Shown in pieces: positions 15,248 through 23,868 of a stretch of 50,148 bases of DNA; within the stretch, counting starts at the first letter, position 1; each line of letters opens with the position of its first letter. Source of the DNA: Bacteroidaceae bacterium. Lineage in GTDB: Bacteria; Bacteroidota; Bacteroidia; Bacteroidales; Bacteroidaceae. The position numbers and the translations under genes were made by a program. Where the stretch lies: positions 1-50,148 of the forward strand of contig JAGBGU010000088.1 in the NCBI GenBank assembly GCA_017935785.1. Reading direction: 5' to 3'. The notes below the pieces were generated by a model. The model was not told the DNA's origin and searched no databases. It saw only the letters and a program-made list of their open reading frames with translations.

Positions 15248-17425
15248 ATGTTAAGAAAAACAATCAGCATGAAGAAATTCCTACCGCTCATGATGGCAAT
15301 GGTATTCGCCCTCATGTCGTGTGCCCCCAAGAATCCGGCACAGGTTTCGGCACTTCTCGACAGAATCGGTGGCGAAGGCACATCGGAACGCATCGAGACA
15401 CAAGTGAAAACCGCGCTTTCCGAAGACGGAAAGGATGTGTTTGAAATCAGTTCCAAAGACGGAAAGCCCTTTATCCAGGGCAGTTCGCTAAGTGCTCTCA
15501 CAACCGGTATCGGATGGTATCTGAACCATTATGCACACGTAAACCTGTCGTGGAACAACCTCACGACCGACCTCTCCGGAGTGGAGTTCCCCGTGCCCGA
15601 AGTCACTGAACGCCGCGAATGCAGCGCAGACTACAGGTATTACCTCAACTACTGTACCTACTCCTATTCCATGGCCTTCTGGACACAGGAGCGCTGGGAG
15701 CAGGAGATTGACTGGATGGCCCTGCACGGCATCAATCTTCCCCTTGCCGCTGTGGGCATGGATGTGGTGTGGAAGAACGTACTCACCGAGGCGGGCTACA
15801 CAAGAGAGGACATCGACAAGTTTGTTGCCGGACCCGGTTTCCAGGCCTGGTGGCTCATGAGCAACCTGGAGGGTTGGGGCGGTCCCAATCCGGACTGGTG
15901 GTACGAAAGACAGGAACAGCTGAGCAAGTTCATCCTGGGCCGTATGAGAGAACTTGGCATGGAGCCTGTACTGCCCGGCTACGGAAACATACTTCCCAGC
16001 AATGCGTCGGAGAAGATGGGCGTGGATGCCATAGACCAGGGCAACTGGTGCTCGGGATTCCGCAGACCCGCCTTCCTGATGCCTACGGACAAGAGGTACG
16101 CCGAGATTGCCCAGCTCTACTACAAGAACCTGGAGAAGGTAATGGGCAAGGCCAAATACTACAGCATGGACCCCTTCCACGAGGGCGGACGCACAAAGGG
16201 CATAAACCTGAAGGAGGCCTACTACACCATTTATTCAGAGATGCAGAAACACTCGCCCGAGGCAAAGTGGGTGATTCAGAGCTGGGGAGACAACCCAAGG
16301 AAAGAGGCGCTGGACACCATCCCCAAGGGCGGATTCGTGGTACTCGACCTCTATTCTGACGGTCTGTCCAGATGGGAAAAGAACGGATATGAGGGACACG
16401 ACTTCCTGTGGTGCATGCTGCACAACTTTGGCGGCAAGACCGGTATGCACGGACGTTTTGACCCCCTGCTGAACAACTATTACAATGCCCTGGAGAAATA
16501 TCCCGACGGCGTAAAGGGAGTGGGCGCCACACCCGAGGGTCTGGAGACAAGCCCTATTCTTTACGACCTCCTGTTCGAACTTCCCTGGATGAAGAGAGAG
16601 GAAGGAAAAGACTGGATAAAAAGATATTCCGAGGCACGCTACGGAGAGAAGAGCGAGGCAATGGAGAAGGGTTGGGACATCCTGGCCAAGACTGTGCTGA
16701 ACTGCCCCACTCCCTCGCAGGACATTGAGGCCGTAATCTGTGCACGCCCCTCGCTGGATGTAAGGCGTGTTTCGGGCTGGGGTACCTGCAAAATCTATCA
16801 CGACATAAACAAGGTGCGCGAGGCTGCAACCGAGATGCTCAAGGACAAGGAGCGCTTCAAGGACTGCCCCAACTATCAGCACGACATCGCCGACGTGGTG
16901 CGCCAGACGCTTACGGACTCCACCTACTACCTCATCAAGGACATTGCAGCCAGCTACGAGAAGAAAGACATGGCGGCCTTCAAGGCACAGTACACCACAT
17001 TCCTTGGCATACTGGGCGACTTGAACCGCCTTCTCTCACAGGTTGGCCTGTTCAGGCTGGAGAAATGGACCAGCTCTGCAAGAAACATCTGCGACGAGGT
17101 GCCCGGAACCACAGAGGCCGACCGCGACTGGATGGAATGGAACGCCCGAACCCTGATAACGGTATGGGGACCCGAGCAGTGCGCCGAGAAGGGAAAACTG
17201 CACGACTATTCAAGCCGCCAGTGGGGAGGCATGCTCAACGACTTCTATCTGGCCCGATGGGAAATGTTCTTCAAGGCTTTGGAAGAGGGCAAGACCATCA
17301 GCTCGCCCGAATGGTTCAAGTGGGAAGAGAACTGGACCCGCAGCAAGACCATCACCAAGGTTGCCGAAGAGAATCCCGTAGACGTTGCCTGCGAGCTGTA
17401 TGACAAATACTTCTCAAAGCAGTAA
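15248..17425 (+). CDS. GH89 alpha-N-acetylglucosaminidase lipoprotein
   Basis: The 725-residue product is a GH89 enzyme (NAGLU type), which releases alpha-linked GlcNAc from heparan-type chains or gastric-type mucin O-glycans. A lipoprotein signal ends in LMSC near residue 25. The N-terminal small domain (about 30-125) precedes the TIM barrel, which opens with YRYYLNYCTYSYSMAFW and WWLMSNLEGWGGP. Predicted catalytic carboxylates are Glu312 in DPFHEGG and Glu430 in ATPEGLE, and the C-terminal helical domain ends near residue 720. A second in-frame ATG at 15269 (MKKFLPL) is also plausible. The gene has its own -7 box and is closed by the terminator at 17459-17494. Confidence 0.95.
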   Translation: MLRKTISMKKFLPLMMAMVFALMSCAPKNPAQVSALLDRIGGEGTSERIETQVKTALSEDGKDVFEISSKDGKPFIQGSSLSALTTGIGWYLNHYAHVNLSWNNLTTDLSGVEFPVPEVTERRECSADYRYYLNYCTYSYSMAFWTQERWEQEIDWMALHGINLPLAAVGMDVVWKNVLTEAGYTREDIDKFVAGPGFQAWWLMSNLEGWGGPNPDWWYERQEQLSKFILGRMRELGMEPVLPGYGNILPSNASEKMGVDAIDQGNWCSGFRRPAFLMPTDKRYAEIAQLYYKNLEKVMGKAKYYSMDPFHEGGRTKGINLKEAYYTIYSEMQKHSPEAKWVIQSWGDNPRKEALDTIPKGGFVVLDLYSDGLSRWEKNGYEGHDFLWCMLHNFGGKTGMHGRFDPLLNNYYNALEKYPDGVKGVGATPEGLETSPILYDLLFELPWMKREEGKDWIKRYSEARYGEKSEAMEKGWDILAKTVLNCPTPSQDIEAVICARPSLDVRRVSGWGTCKIYHDINKVREAATEMLKDKERFKDCPNYQHDIADVVRQTLTDSTYYLIKDIAASYEKKDMAAFKAQYTTFLGILGDLNRLLSQVGLFRLEKWTSSARNICDEVPGTTEADRDWMEWNARTLITVWGPEQCAEKGKLHDYSSRQWGGMLNDFYLARWEMFFKALEEGKTISSPEWFKWEENWTRSKTITKVAEENPVDVACELYDKYFSKQ

Positions 17426-17458
17426 ATTGGCGGTGCCAAGACATTGAAAGAACGAAAG

Positions 17459-17494
17459 AAGGGGATGTGTCAGAAATGCGGCACATCCCCTTTT
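17459..17494. terminator. Bidirectional terminator between GH89 and the outer-membrane barrel gene
   Basis: An 11-bp perfect stem (AAGGGGATGTG with its complement at 17482-17492) surrounds a 12-base loop. TTTT closes the plus side and an A-rich tract precedes it, so it can serve both converging genes. Confidence 0.75.
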
Positions 17495-17550
17495 CGTGTC
17501 TATCGGCCAAACCCTTTCAATGGAAACCATTCTGAAAGTCCCGGAACTGT

Positions 17551-20463
17551 TCATTGGCTGTTGGCTTTTTGCTGTTGGCTTTTTGTACTGAACTTCCACA
17601 CAAAATGTACCATGGCGTATCTTCTTAATACGTTGCGGACGGTTACAGTCCTTCCTTGTGGCGTTACGGCATACTTCACGTTCTTGCGTTGGTTCAGCAG
17701 GTCGTATCCCTCCAGTTTAAGCGTAAACTTTTCCTTGAACGCTTTCGTTGCGCTCAGGTTCCAGGTAATTTCATTGTCATTCATGTCTTTGTCAGCATAA
17801 CCGCGGCGACTGATGGAGCTGACTTCTGTATTCAGCCTTACCGACCAGGGCAGTTCCGTTTGCGCGGTCAGTTGCATACCGAAGTGCCACGCATCTATGC
17901 CGGAAGCCCCAAGCCTGTCCGAACGGCTTCTCATCCAGGTGACGAACGGACTTGCCGAGGCCCGGTATTTTGTGTTTCGGGACATGAAGTTGTAGGAAAA
18001 CTGCTCCGAAAGCTGTGAGTGGCGGAGCGAAAATTCTTGCGTGTATTCCTCCATATCCGTTCCGCTGAAGCCAAGACTTTCAGAGAGAGTTGCGGAAAGC
18101 CTGTTGGTTATGCTGTTCCTATATTCCTTGTCAAGATATACGGAAGTGGTCAGGGATGGGATAGTTGTCCGTGAAAAGCCTACGTTCATTGGCGTAAGGG
18201 TGAATCTTCCCGTTTCCTTTTCGTACAACGAGGCCATGCTTATGGGATTACGCTGGTAATAGTGAATGACGCCCAGATTATGCGTTCCCATAGGCTTGGG
18301 TTTCCAGGTAAGCCCTCCGCTTATCTGGTGTATGTTTACATTTTTCAGATTGGGATTTCCCTGGAATACGGACAGGATGTTGGCGTCGTTTCTTTGTTCC
18401 ACCATGTAAAGCAGGGAGGGCAGACGGCTTTCCATTTTGTAGATAATGTTATATCCCCACTTCTCCTTGTTGCCGGTTTGTCTGTTATGAGTAAGGTGGA
18501 ACCTTGGGGTTCCCAATGTCTTTCTTGTTTTAGAAACGTTTTCAGCCTGATAATAATCCATCATCCTGTCTCTGATGTCGTATGCAATCGTTGCGGTCAG
18601 TCCGAAACCGTTTTTGAAGGATGTGTTGTATGTGGCTTCGGCTGTATAGGTGTGTTCATGCTGAATATAGAATTTGGAGTTTCCCTTGTCCATTACGGCA
18701 GCCAGTTCCGTTTCAGAGGGCAGAGTTCCTAACGGCAGCACCGACGCAGGTCCCCATCCGTCCAGTTCATCCAGATTATAGTACGAGTCATTGGATTCAG
18801 TCCTGTCCCCCACGTATTTCAGACTATAGTCAAATGAATGGCCGGATCCGGCAAACATGTGGTAGCCGGCTTCCGCATTCCAATGCCAGTTGTCCGTATA
18901 TGTATCCTGATATTGTCTTTTATGCTCTGGCAATTGTGTGGCGTTGTTGTAGTATTGTACATTATACAATATGGATGCCTCTGAACTTTGCCGGTTGTGG
19001 TAACTATAGGCGGAAATTTCGGCAAATTCGGCAGTCTTGCCTATTCTTATTCTCTTTTGTAACTTTAGCTCTTGCCGGTTTTCATCATACGGTCTTAATG
19101 AATGGGTCTGCATCCGGCTTGTGCCGTATCTTTGTAATGCAGTACAGGAATGTGGCGTGAAAATGCTGTCTTTCCAGTGTGTGCCCAGCAGTTCCGAAAT
19201 ATTCCTGTTTGCGGAAACCTGATAATCCTCGGAGCGCAACTTTGATTTGGTGTATGCGAATGACGGCGTAAGGGTAAACGACCAGGGTGTGTTCTGTAGC
19301 AGCGTAAAGTTATGCCAGGAGTGAACGGCGAAATTACGCGTCTTGTTGTCTTTTGATGTATAGTTGAACACATTGCCCTCCTTAAAGAACAATTCTTTGC
19401 TTTCTTGGTTTATAGTCTGTTCTTTTTCGCCTTGTATACGCAGATTGCCGTTGGCGGAAAATTTGCCTTCTTTTTCGTCCACGTTATAGTTAATGCCGCC
19501 AAAGTGGTTCTTTTTCTCGTCCGACCCTGCGGTGTTGCTCACAAAGTCATTATAGCCGCCTTGCTCGTTGCTCCCCACATTGTTGCTCCCGGCAAACGCT
19601 GAAATGCGGTACAGGTCGTGCATCTTCATCCCGAACGCCCTTCCCATGTATCTCCTGTCTGTCCCGACTCCTATTCCCATGTTGCCCAGTGTGGACTGGT
19701 TGTATTCCCTTTTCAGTTTGATGTCCATTACCAGACCCTCAAAATTGCGTTCGCGTTCATATTTTGACTGCGGGTCCTTGGACTTGTCATACACCACCAC
19801 GTTCTTTACCATATAGGCCGGCAGGTTGTTGAGCAAAGTCCTGCGGTCTTTGTTGAAAAAGTCTTTGCCATTCAATAGAAGTGCATCAATCTTCCGTCCG
19901 TTGGAGAATATCTCTCCGTTCTTGAAGGTCAGTCCCGGCATTTTTTTCAAGATGTCGTCCAGCATGAAGCCGTCCTGTGTCATGAACACATCGGCATTGT
20001 ACACTATTGTATCCTTCCTGAAGTAGAATTTCAGTTTGGTGGCTTTTACCGTTACTTCCTTCATGTCTGTTTTCATGATACGCCTCATGCGAACGGTATC
20101 CAGTTCCGGATTCAGGATTTTTGGATGGAACTTTACATTTATAGGACGGTACACCGTTTCGTATTCGGGATGCGCCAGATATAGGATATATTTCCCTTCC
20201 TTGGGAAGGACGACGTAAAACTTTGTTGTTCTGATTCCATGAAGCGTCCAGTCCTTGAAATTGACAATGGCCCGTGTGTCAACAACAGAACTGTCTGGGT
20301 ACAATAGTTTAAAGGTCAGGAGCGAGTCCGTAATTCCCACGCCTAAGTTTGTGGCGTCGTCAATGGCATATCCTATTGCCAGTTTTTGTCCGGGTTTCTG
20401 CCCCAATAGATTTGCGGACAGCATGAGTAAGAGTAGTGTGATAATGAATGATAAATGCTTCAT
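17551..20463 (-). CDS. TonB-receptor-like outer-membrane beta-barrel protein
   Basis: A 970-residue protein with a signal peptide (starting MKHLSFI, ending near LLGQ). An N-terminal Ig/carboxypeptidase-regulatory-like segment (about residues 25-125) precedes a plug-like domain (ITDxxLxxMPGLTFKNGEIFSNGRKIDALLLNGKDFF type, about 155-230). A long barrel of alternating strands then runs to the end. There is no adjacent susD gene and no TonB box I can recognise, so this is the orphan outer-membrane beta-barrel class, not a SusC. The start at 20463 is chosen over an upstream ATG at 20526 because it gives a clean signal peptide. After the likely last strand (HFVWKF) a 13-residue tail derives partly from a 14-bp direct repeat. 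Confidence 0.8.
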   Translation of the reverse strand: MKHLSFIITLLLLMLSANLLGQKPGQKLAIGYAIDDATNLGVGITDSLLTFKLLYPDSSVVDTRAIVNFKDWTLHGIRTTKFYVVLPKEGKYILYLAHPEYETVYRPINVKFHPKILNPELDTVRMRRIMKTDMKEVTVKATKLKFYFRKDTIVYNADVFMTQDGFMLDDILKKMPGLTFKNGEIFSNGRKIDALLLNGKDFFNKDRRTLLNNLPAYMVKNVVVYDKSKDPQSKYERERNFEGLVMDIKLKREYNQSTLGNMGIGVGTDRRYMGRAFGMKMHDLYRISAFAGSNNVGSNEQGGYNDFVSNTAGSDEKKNHFGGINYNVDEKEGKFSANGNLRIQGEKEQTINQESKELFFKEGNVFNYTSKDNKTRNFAVHSWHNFTLLQNTPWSFTLTPSFAYTKSKLRSEDYQVSANRNISELLGTHWKDSIFTPHSCTALQRYGTSRMQTHSLRPYDENRQELKLQKRIRIGKTAEFAEISAYSYHNRQSSEASILYNVQYYNNATQLPEHKRQYQDTYTDNWHWNAEAGYHMFAGSGHSFDYSLKYVGDRTESNDSYYNLDELDGWGPASVLPLGTLPSETELAAVMDKGNSKFYIQHEHTYTAEATYNTSFKNGFGLTATIAYDIRDRMMDYYQAENVSKTRKTLGTPRFHLTHNRQTGNKEKWGYNIIYKMESRLPSLLYMVEQRNDANILSVFQGNPNLKNVNIHQISGGLTWKPKPMGTHNLGVIHYYQRNPISMASLYEKETGRFTLTPMNVGFSRTTIPSLTTSVYLDKEYRNSITNRLSATLSESLGFSGTDMEEYTQEFSLRHSQLSEQFSYNFMSRNTKYRASASPFVTWMRSRSDRLGASGIDAWHFGMQLTAQTELPWSVRLNTEVSSISRRGYADKDMNDNEITWNLSATKAFKEKFTLKLEGYDLLNQRKNVKYAVTPQGRTVTVRNVLRRYAMVHFVWKFSTKSQQQKANSQ
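17558..17585. repeat. Two tandem copies of a 14-bp sequence at the 3' end of the barrel gene
   Basis: CTGTTGGCTTTTTG occurs at 17558-17571 and again at 17572-17585. The repeat lies inside the last codons of the minus-strand barrel gene and encodes a Gln/Lys-rich tail. Confidence 0.8.
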
Positions 20464-20656
20464 AATGTTTTTTTGTGGCAAAATTATACAAAACCCGGAT
20501 AGGGGCTGGAACAATTCTGCACACAAAAGTTAACAAGATGAAATGTGAAATGATTTTCAGCGTGTTAACAGATATTTGTGAACTATTCACAAAACTACAC
20601 AAAAGAGAAATTACTGTTTTGTGTGACTATAGATTCATGGAAAAGGCTTCTTGTGG

Positions 20657-22186
20657 CTACAGTCCCATGATTTTGGCGTCGAAATCCTTGGTACTGCCTT
20701 TAACTCCAAAAATCTTTACCATCATTCTGTTTCTCATATTACAGACGTTGTTGAGAGAATTATTGGTAAGGAATGCTATGTCAGAAGTTCTGAATCCCAA
20801 TTTCACCAACACGCATACTTGATATTCTGCCCTGCCAATGGCGTCGCATGATTTGATCTTTGATGCAAAGTCCGGATAGTATTCTTCTGCTACGCGGAAC
20901 AATTGAGTCCAGTCGTCATAATTGGGCGTTACAGCCCTTTTGTCTGACATCTGTATAAAATGTCTCAACACGTTGTTGTTCTCCAACTCTGTTTTCAGCC
21001 GCAATGTGTCTGCCTGTCCCGAGACCGCTTCTTCCTTTTTAATAGCCTCGGATTTTTTTCCAAAAACTCGTTTGCGCAGGATAAAGGCAGACAGGAACAA
21101 AAGAATCGCTATGATAATGCCGCCTGCAACATGGATGCTGTTGTCAGAATTATCCTCAGAAAGGATTTCCGGCGATTCCGCCTCGTCTTCTTTCGTTATA
21201 TCCGCCGGAACAATATGGCGGAAATCTATCTTAAAGTTGTCTTTTCCCCATTGGGCAGAGTCTCTCTTAACAATCTTGTGGTAATAAAGGGCGGAATCAA
21301 TTTGCCCCAGTCTCAAATAATTGTCGCGATAAATCTTATTAAGGTAGTAATTGTAAATCTGTGGTTCGTATTTAATATCAGCCGAAAATTGTTCTTCTTT
21401 GATGCGACAAAAATAATAGTAATACTCTCCCCTTCCGATATTTGCCTTTTCGTAATCTTCTATTGTAGGGTAATATTTCACTTCACGGTTATATCCGTCT
21501 AGCATCTCATAAATTTCGTATGTTACAACGCCAGCTGTATGGTGTTTCTTTTGGTTTCTTGCTCTCCAACTTTGCGACTCAGCCAAAACCTTTTTGTTGC
21601 GCGTCAAATATTGGCTTCGCTCTGAAAAGGCTTCTGCTCCCGATGAGTCTTTTGCCATCAATGCATATTTTCTAGCTTGCTCGTATGCCTCACTAGCCTT
21701 GTCATAATCGGCCCGCTTCTCTAAAGTCAGTGCGAAATCTCTATAAACCCTACTGAGTAAATGGATGTCACAATTGGCCGAGGTTGTGTCTGCTGCGGTT
21801 ATGGCCATTTTATAGGCGTAATGAGAAGCCGGCCAGTCTCCTTTTTCAGCATGGTATGTGCCCTTGATTGAATAAGCCAGCATACGTTCGTTTGTTGTAC
21901 CATGTTCGTCAAAATAGTCCGTCAAAGAGTTAGGTTTGACGTCAGAAGTAAAAATCCAACAATTTAATTTTTGTGCATAGGCATATAGAAGCATATGGCG
22001 CATTCTCTCATTCTTTGGTCTTTGCGCAGCTTCCGGCTGGATTTTTTCAAGAATTTTTATGGCATCTATATAACTTTTGGGCATCAGTTCTTCTGCCTGA
22101 TCCAGTTTTTGCTCAAACTCACTTTTTGTTGAACAAGATATATTTGCTAAAACAAGAACTCCTAAAAGGACTAATTTTATTTTCAT
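20657..22186 (-). CDS. Lipid-anchored TPR sensor with transmembrane helix and C-terminal HTH
   Basis: A 509-residue protein of the Bacteroidetes membrane-anchored regulator type. The N terminus is a lipoprotein-like signal ending NISC, followed by TPR-like helical repeats (about 20-330; pairs such as YRDFALTLEKRADYDKASEAYEQA). One membrane helix (HVAGGIIIAILLFLSAFIL, about 355-375) is followed by a basic stop-transfer run. The cytoplasmic part ends in a LuxR-like helix-turn-helix (EYQVCVLVKLGFRTSDIAFLT..., last 70 residues). It probably senses something in the periplasm and acts on DNA or partners inside. The start at 22186 is preferred because a promoter box covers the upstream ATG at 22204. 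It lies directly upstream of the barrel gene on the same strand, a likely target. The signal is unknown. Confidence 0.75.
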   Translation of the reverse strand: MKIKLVLLGVLVLANISCSTKSEFEQKLDQAEELMPKSYIDAIKILEKIQPEAAQRPKNERMRHMLLYAYAQKLNCWIFTSDVKPNSLTDYFDEHGTTNERMLAYSIKGTYHAEKGDWPASHYAYKMAITAADTTSANCDIHLLSRVYRDFALTLEKRADYDKASEAYEQARKYALMAKDSSGAEAFSERSQYLTRNKKVLAESQSWRARNQKKHHTAGVVTYEIYEMLDGYNREVKYYPTIEDYEKANIGRGEYYYYFCRIKEEQFSADIKYEPQIYNYYLNKIYRDNYLRLGQIDSALYYHKIVKRDSAQWGKDNFKIDFRHIVPADITKEDEAESPEILSEDNSDNSIHVAGGIIIAILLFLSAFILRKRVFGKKSEAIKKEEAVSGQADTLRLKTELENNNVLRHFIQMSDKRAVTPNYDDWTQLFRVAEEYYPDFASKIKSCDAIGRAEYQVCVLVKLGFRTSDIAFLTNNSLNNVCNMRNRMMVKIFGVKGSTKDFDAKIMGL

Positions 22187-22191
22187 GAGGA

Positions 22192-22223
22192 CAAAGTTAC
22201 GCATAACTTACCGAAATAACAAG
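22192..22223 (-). promoter_or_regulatory. Promoter of the TPR/HTH regulator gene, possibly leaderless
   Basis: Minus-strand CTTG (22223-22220), 20 bp, then TAACTTTG (22199-22192). The box ends only 5 bp before the ATG at 22186, so transcription would start at or within a few bases of the start codon. Confidence 0.5.
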
Positions 22224-22342
22224 TTTCAAGGGTTGTAAAACGCTATAAATCTCGCTCATCTGCCGCAGTGCCGAGAGCTACTGAACAAAATACGACGAAT
22301 GGTAGGATGTTACGTGCAACTGCCGTTCTGTCAGGTAAGACA

Positions 22343-22370
22343 AAGGGCGGGCCTTTACGGGGCCGCCCTT
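22343..22370 (-). terminator. Terminator downstream of the unknown lipoprotein gene
   Basis: AAGGGCGG and the complementary GGCCGCCCTT pair with one bulged base around a 7-base loop. On the minus strand the hairpin is followed by TTTGTCTT and lies 22 bp after the lipoprotein stop. Confidence 0.65.
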
Positions 22371-22391
22371 CTAATTGTCAGTACTTAAGTG

Positions 22392-23627
22392 TCATTTCCT
22401 TTTGTTCAGGAACTCATCGGTTGTCTGCTTTACGCCCAAGGGACCGTAATCTCCCAGTGCAATGTGGGCAATCTGAGTCTCGGGTTTGGTAACCATACTA
22501 TAGGGGTCTCCGTAAGAGACTACAGGCTCCATGTTCTTGATGGAATGTTCCCAGGTATTGTCGGGCAGAATGTTCCGGTACATGATGGCGATAATGTCAC
22601 CAATGGCCTTGCCGTGGGCGTCCACGATGGTTTCGTCCCACTCCATTACGTAGCTGTATGGTATGTCCTCGGCTGCCTTCTTCACCTCGGCAAGCCTCGG
22701 ATTGTTTGCAGAGACTACAATTACCGTTATCTTCTCGTTCTCGGGATAGGAAAGCATTTTATCGTAGAAGGAGCTGTAGGAGAAGGTGTTCTGCAGCGAC
22801 CCTATACATATTGACCAATAGCGTGCCCTGGCGCCCAGATAGTCCTCAACGCGGCTGGGGACCGGTACGGGGATAAAGCTGAAGCTAAGCACTTGGTCGG
22901 TTGTAAGTTTTGTGCGACAGAAGAAGTAGTCTGTGGAGTTGTTGGGGAAATAGGCTCCGCGAGGGGCAAGAATGAAGGGAACCTCATTGTTGTCATCAGA
23001 TGCCACGGGCTCGTAGTTGCCCTGCCTCATTACGGTGGCTCTTGAGACCACTGCATCGGGGGTGGTAACGGTCTTTCCCGTCCTTAGGTTCACGCCTTCT
23101 ACGACAGGAAGGCTGACGCCGCCGAACTCATCTACTCCCAGATAATGACGCAGACATACCGTAAGGCACTCTACATCATCCGTAAAGTAGCAGACATTAC
23201 CTTCCTTTGCGCCGGGGAAGAGCGAAAGGTCAGTTCCCTGCTTCAGCAGATATACGGTAAAACGGTTGCCCTTGCTTTCCGTTGTGGCCAGATAGGGGTT
23301 TACCGAACCTTTGTCGGGCGTGATATGCACATCGTCCAGTCCGTCTATCACTTCTCCGGTCATGTCGTTATAGACGGAAAAACTGAAGAAGCGCGTATCG
23401 GGGTATTCTCCTGATATGCGCAATCCCACGTCTGGATTCTTGCTTGTTTCATAGGCATACACCCAGTATTTGGAGAAGAGGTCGGGGTATGCTCCAAGAT
23501 TTTTATGGGAATAGGTAATTCCCCATACGTTCTTCACTGCCGGAGGCGTCTCTCCGCTGTCATCACTGCATGACAAGAAGCCCAGTGTCATGGCCATCAA
23601 TGCCAAACAAAATAATTTTCTGCACAT
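22392..23627 (-). CDS. Unknown lipoprotein
   Basis: I do not recognise a family with certainty. The 411-residue protein begins with a lipoprotein signal (MCRKLFCLALMAM, lipobox GFLSC, then acidic SDDSGE, which often marks surface-exposed lipoproteins in Bacteroidetes). The mature part is beta-rich. A stretch near residues 45-80 (KYWVYAYETSKNPDVGLRI then YPDTRFFSFSVYND) vaguely resembles the beta-sandwich of DUF1254/DUF1214-type proteins; that is pattern resemblance only. It is a single gene, with its own -7 box 93 bp upstream and a terminator after it, so it gives no operon clue. Confidence 0.75.
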   Translation of the reverse strand: MCRKLFCLALMAMTLGFLSCSDDSGETPPAVKNVWGITYSHKNLGAYPDLFSKYWVYAYETSKNPDVGLRISGEYPDTRFFSFSVYNDMTGEVIDGLDDVHITPDKGSVNPYLATTESKGNRFTVYLLKQGTDLSLFPGAKEGNVCYFTDDVECLTVCLRHYLGVDEFGGVSLPVVEGVNLRTGKTVTTPDAVVSRATVMRQGNYEPVASDDNNEVPFILAPRGAYFPNNSTDYFFCRTKLTTDQVLSFSFIPVPVPSRVEDYLGARARYWSICIGSLQNTFSYSSFYDKMLSYPENEKITVIVVSANNPRLAEVKKAAEDIPYSYVMEWDETIVDAHGKAIGDIIAIMYRNILPDNTWEHSIKNMEPVVSYGDPYSMVTKPETQIAHIALGDYGPLGVKQTTDEFLNKRK

Positions 23628-23719
23628 AATCTTAACTAACGCCGGATTCTACATAATTTATACGTTTCTGTATGGGGAAAGAATCCATTACTCCCCTACA
23701 AGACGTGTTTTGTACTGTG

Positions 23720-23727
23720 CAAAGATA
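23720..23727 (-). promoter_or_regulatory. -7 box for the unknown lipoprotein gene
   Basis: Minus-strand TATCTTTG, 93 bp before the ATG, leaving a fairly long leader of about 85-90 nt in which I see no known riboswitch. Confidence 0.5.
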
Positions 23728-23799
23728 GGAAAAATAGTTCACAAAACGGCATTCCGCAGTTAAATAATTCGCCACAAAAAAGGCGGAGGGGAAGTAAAA

Positions 23800-23828
23800 A
23801 TGTGGCACCGGAAGAACCGGTGCCACAT
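23800..23828 (-). terminator. Terminator of galE (and possibly the whole rnf-galE operon)
   Basis: A perfect 12-bp stem with loop AAGAA. On the minus strand it is followed by TTTTACTT. It lies 40 bp after the galE stop. Confidence 0.8.
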
Positions 23829-23868
23829 CTGCTATCATTATCAGTCCGTCAAAAAGTTGGAACCGAAA

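Noticed and set aside
17551..20463. SusC-type receptor of a polysaccharide locus
   Set aside because: No SusD partner is adjacent and the N-terminal region is not a typical SusC plug, so only an orphan barrel is called.
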